Source: Rotaria macrura
Lineage: Eukaryota > Rotifera > Eurotatoria > Philodinida > Philodinidae
Assembly: GCA_900239685.1 (NCBI GenBank)
Contig: OENT01000528.1
Coordinates: forward strand, 1 to 64,000
Length of the DNA: 64,000 nucleotides
Direction of reading: 5' to 3'
Of this stretch, positions 60,601 through 64,000 are shown one piece after another. The notes under the pieces are model-generated. The model was not told where the DNA came from. It saw nothing but the letters and a program-made list of their open reading frames with translations, and did no database searches. Position numbers and translations under genes: made by a program. Within the stretch, counting starts at the first letter, position 1. Every line of letters begins with the position of its first letter.

Positions 60601-62060
60601 TATTTTTTGAATAGGTTTCATTAGATCTATATGCATCTTCGTTATTACATCATTACTACTCGGAAATCATAGTTCTATAATAATGTTAAAAATTGGAATA
60701 CAGTATTCAAAAACAAATTTGAGCGTCAAAAACTCATTCATAAACTGACAGGAATTATAAAAATCAAACCACCAGACAGACAGGTAACAATATTAAAATT
60801 TATTCACTCAATCAAATTAAGCTAAGTTCATGCCAATAGAATTAACTAAACTAACGTCTACTTGACAATAGCTGCCTAGTATAAGTTTCAAGGTAATTCA
60901 CCAGACGACTGGTCATTAAAATCTGGATATCAGTCATGTTTACCCAGACTACTACACCACATCATCTTCCAATCGAGCGTACTCAACAGATTGAATCTAA
61001 GACGACCGTTGTCTACTTTCAAGATTCAAGGATGAAACCTTTTTGACAAAGATTCAACGACAACAATGTAATATTACATGTTTCGAAAACTAAATATCTA
61101 TCGATCTCTCAAAAGACAATCTTTAAAATAATTTCCTTACTTTTGTGCTAACAAATGCATGGCATTGTTTAAATAGGTATAATTACCTATCACTAAAGAA
61201 AACAATGTTTCGATTAGACCCAATTTTTTAATCGAAAACCCAAAAAACACTAATAATGATTATGAACAGAATTATTTAAACGAATCAGTAGGTTTTGAAC
61301 TGATTACATCAAATTAATAAGTTGTTTCTTTGAATCTTTCAATGATTTGCACTTAGTTGACGTAAGTGTCGATGAAAATGATTATACAGTACACAAATAT
61401 GTTTCACTGGATAGGCATTAATTCTTCATTATCCGGAGAGTGGAGCTTTTAAAGCTTTTCAGGAAGTGGTGGCATCTATTCGTCTGAAGAAAAATAGTTA
61501 TGTTCCTTATTGATCAGTGGCAAATGATTGCAGAAAATCTACACAAAAATGAGATCTTCTAGATTCATCATCAACAAAGTCTTAAAATGCATTATAAGAA
61601 TTCTAACGTCGCTAGAAAGAAACACCATGTGAAATGAATCGAGGTCATTAGAAAATACGCATGGCGAACCAATGGTATCGAATATAATGGTATGGCATGG
61701 ACAGTGTTACGAAAATCCATTGGCTAACCATTCATGTTTACACGCGGCCTCGAACCATCAGAGTTCTCATTGTGCTTCTTCACTCGTCGAATCGTCTCAA
61801 TTCATTACCTACCACACAGTAACGCTTTTTATTCTTTCTTCTTCTTGTTTATCGTATCGATATTTTTATATTTATTTGTTTATGATTGGCAGAGAATTCT
61901 ATTCGATAAACGATTAGCTTATGAAAATGACTGTTACGAAATAAATGAATGATAAGAGAAATGCATGCATATTGAAGGTGACGTTCTAACAAGATCTGAA
62001 ACTGTTTGTCATTCTTCTTTCCACATCGATTTGATAAACACCAAAAAATACAAAGCAGAG
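57626..62060. other. Gene-poor 4.4 kb region with a GT microsatellite
   Basis: A (GT)n run lies at 57813-57839. Frames at 58610-58876, 59254-59448 and 61672-61952 have no family similarity or linked exons. It contains the VRK 3' UTR and the DHX8 promoter/leader. An in-frame ATG at 61965 would extend DHX8 upstream but lies in sequence without family similarity. Confidence 0.4.
57813..57839. repeat. (GT)n microsatellite
   Basis: About 13 GT units interrupted once by GC, in the 3' flank of the VRK-like gene. Confidence 0.9.
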
Positions 62061-64000
62061 ATGGAAGATTTACAAAATCTTGAATATCTCTCGCTTGTTT
62101 CTAAAATTTGTACCGAATTGGATAATCATTTGGGTATCAATGATAAAGATTTGGCTGAGTTTATTATTCATATGGTTCAAACAAGTGATTCTTATGATAT
62201 ATTTCAAAAACGACTGGCAGAAAATGATGCTGACTTTCCAGATTCGTTCAGTAGTAATCTCTATCGAATCGTTCAAAAAATGTTGCCAGCTCCTCTGAAG
62301 AAAGCAACATCTGAAAATCATCCTGAAACACGCGGCGAACAATCTCGTCTATTGACTGATTCTGCACTACGTAGAGCAATGTGTCCATTTTTAAGTAAAC
62401 CCAATGATTCATCAGTGAGAGTATGTCTCTTTCATATTTGATTTTTATTCGTTATTGTAAAACATGTCTCCATTTTGTAGGAAATGCTTGATAAAGAATT
62501 AAAACCAAATTCTGCCAATGAACAAGACACAAAAGTTGTCGACGATCTCATGAATGAATTAGAAAATTTTCAAGCCAAAGTTCAATCTGATCAACCTGCA
62601 AAAAATGATAATGAAGAAGAATCTAAAAGCAAGAAAAAACATCGTCGTCATCATCGTTCACCAGATATAAAATCGGATCGCAAAAAATCTAGGTATACTA
62701 TTCGTATTTCTATTCTATTTTAATCAATCAAAACTTCGGTGTAATCGTAATACTTCTATGTTGTTATTGAACCTTGAGAAATTTACGAAACATTCAATAT
62801 TGCTGAAATAGTAACAAACGATAAATATTCTTGGTTCTATGGAATTTCGTCATCTGAATTGCGGCAATGTCGAAATTCAGATGACATAATTCTTATTGAC
62901 TGAATCCTGCCTTATCAATATTGGTCGGTAGTTTTATGGAAGAAAATTTCAGCCTTGCGAATCGTAAATCTGATAATCATGATTCGGTAATTGAGTAAGA
63001 ACGAAATGCGGAGGTTTTTTCACCAATTGAAATTGAGTAATTGTTACATTCTACATTTATTCTAGACTTAGTTTATGACTTTATCGATGAGCTTTATCTT
63101 GTATGTGCCATGTTATTTTTCTTATCTATCATGCTTGTAGACTGACAAATGAGCAAGTTCCGATGTGCACTAAATGCAAGATAAATTGAGGGAAGGAAAC
63201 ATTGACTCGTATGAAAGTGTGAGTCATTTAGCAATAGTTCAATACCATTCTTGTTAAATTTCGAACGACTATCACTAATCGAGATTATGAAAGTGTCATT
63301 AGATTGTTGAAATTTGTTTTTTCTATTCTCTTTTTCGTTAACTTTATCTTTCAATATTCTAGTCACAAAGATCGTAAGCGTCATCGACATTCGACATCTG
63401 ATTCTCATAGTAGTCGTAGTGATAATAGTGATCGGTCACCATCACCAAAACATCATCGTCCATCAAAAAATACTCGTCATCACGATCGTAATGACTCACC
63501 ACCACGGCGAAAACAATCATCATCTGTTCCAGATAAACCAATAGCAGGCTCAATATACGATGGTACAGTTATATCAATAATGCAATGGGGATGTTTTGTA
63601 CGACTTGATCTATTTCGTACTCGAACGGAAGGCCTTGTACATATATCAAATGTAAGTAGATTTTTTTTGACGTATCTTCATTAAACAATCGTTGTTGTCT
63701 CAATATTTGTAGATTCATAAAGATCGCATTAACCATGTATCTGATGTTATAAAACGTCATCAGAAAGTCAAAGTTAAAGTTCTTTCATGTACAGAAGCTA
63801 AAATGAGTTTATCAATGAAAGATGTTGATCAACAAACAGGTGAAGATTTAAATGAAGATTTGACAAGAAAACTACGTGGTGAGCAGAGTATTGAAGATCG
63901 TAATCCTGATGGTCCTGGTGATTCTTTATCATCCAATCGTTTGAATTTACGCGTCTCATCTCTGATTGCGCCCGCAGAAATAAGCTCGAAGGATAATAAA
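62061..64000 (+). CDS. DHX8: DHX8/PRP22 splicing helicase, N-terminal part (runs off window)
   Basis: Exons 62061-62420, 62481-62692, 63363-63651 and 63713-64000 (open at the window edge) join in frame. The start [20 protein letters not shown] and [19 protein letters not shown] is the DHX8 N-terminus almost word for word. It is followed by a Lys/Arg/His- and Ser-rich linker ([33 protein letters not shown]). The S1 RNA-binding domain then reads [63 protein letters not shown]8/PRP22 is the DEAH helicase that releases mRNA from the spliceosome; its helicase core lies beyond 64000. The ATG at 62061 is chosen because similarity starts there. Intron 2 is 670 bp. Confidence 0.93.
62849..62885. repeat. 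12-bp stem hairpin in DHX8 intron 2
   Basis: GTCATCTGAATT at 62849-62860 pairs perfectly with AATTCAGATGAC at 62874-62885 around a 13-nt loop. It may be the core of a small foldback repeat; no longer arms were seen. Confidence 0.6.

Noticed and set aside
1..64000. tRNA genes, rRNA, CRISPR arrays, bdelloid-type spliced leader and telomeric repeats
   Set aside because: I looked for A/B-box pairs, conserved rRNA words, regularly spaced direct repeats and telomere-like arrays and found none that I could support.

Overview
The window is intron-rich eukaryotic DNA, AT-rich (roughly two thirds A+T by eye), with many 50-70 bp GT-AG introns, a few 1-2 kb introns, AATAAA signals and animal-type genes (WDR19/IFT144, DHX8, FAM98, a VRK-family kinase, NDPK). 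Ciliary IFT, RS-rich splicing and secretory genes point to a small metazoan. The high A+T, short introns and genes that look more bacterial or fungal than animal (a GH125 mannosidase, an unusual SDR, single-exon alpha/beta hydrolases) fit a bdelloid rotifer; that assignment is inference. There are two unresolved spots: a 30-N gap at 17748-17777 and a single N at 23233.

Layout. 1-6.5 kb has no convincing gene and holds two foldback elements: a ~1.69 kb palindrome flanked by TTAA and a ~1.4 kb element with long inverted ends. 6.55-10.47 kb (+) is a four-exon GH125 alpha-mannosidase with a complete hAT-type MITE (8-bp target duplication) in its 2 kb intron. It converges on a five-exon nucleoside diphosphate kinase (-), which has an in-frame upstream exon encoding a signal peptide. 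12.9-14.0 kb (-) is a seven-exon secreted protein with dibasic sites and a terminal Gly-Arg, possibly a peptide precursor. 14-19.1 kb is gene-poor and contains a palindrome around the N gap. 19.1-23.2 kb (-) carries an SDR and two alpha/beta-hydrolase paralogues, the second cut off at the N. 23.8-26.2 kb (-) is a secreted glutathione peroxidase with an 18-bp exon, followed by an FKBP-like/TPR co-chaperone (26.3-27.3 kb, -). 27.3-32.2 kb has only orphan exon-like ORFs and a small Pro/Cys-rich ORF.

32.2-44.65 kb (-) is a complete 32-exon WDR19/IFT144 (intraflagellar transport complex A), head-to-head with a small DUF1772-like membrane protein (45.06-45.66 kb, +). 47.4-50.3 kb (+) is FAM98 with its RGG tail and a possible alternative last exon. 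50.4-57.6 kb (+) is reconstructed as one five-exon VRK-family pseudokinase whose catalytic and metal-binding positions are replaced and whose tail is acidic, then basic. 57.6-62.06 kb is gene-poor. The window ends inside DHX8/PRP22 (+; PWI-like N-terminus, RS-type linker, S1 domain), whose helicase part lies outside.

Exon joins were worked out by hand from splice sites, reading frame and family similarity. All joined genes keep an open frame and total a multiple of three, but single-base errors at individual junctions are possible.
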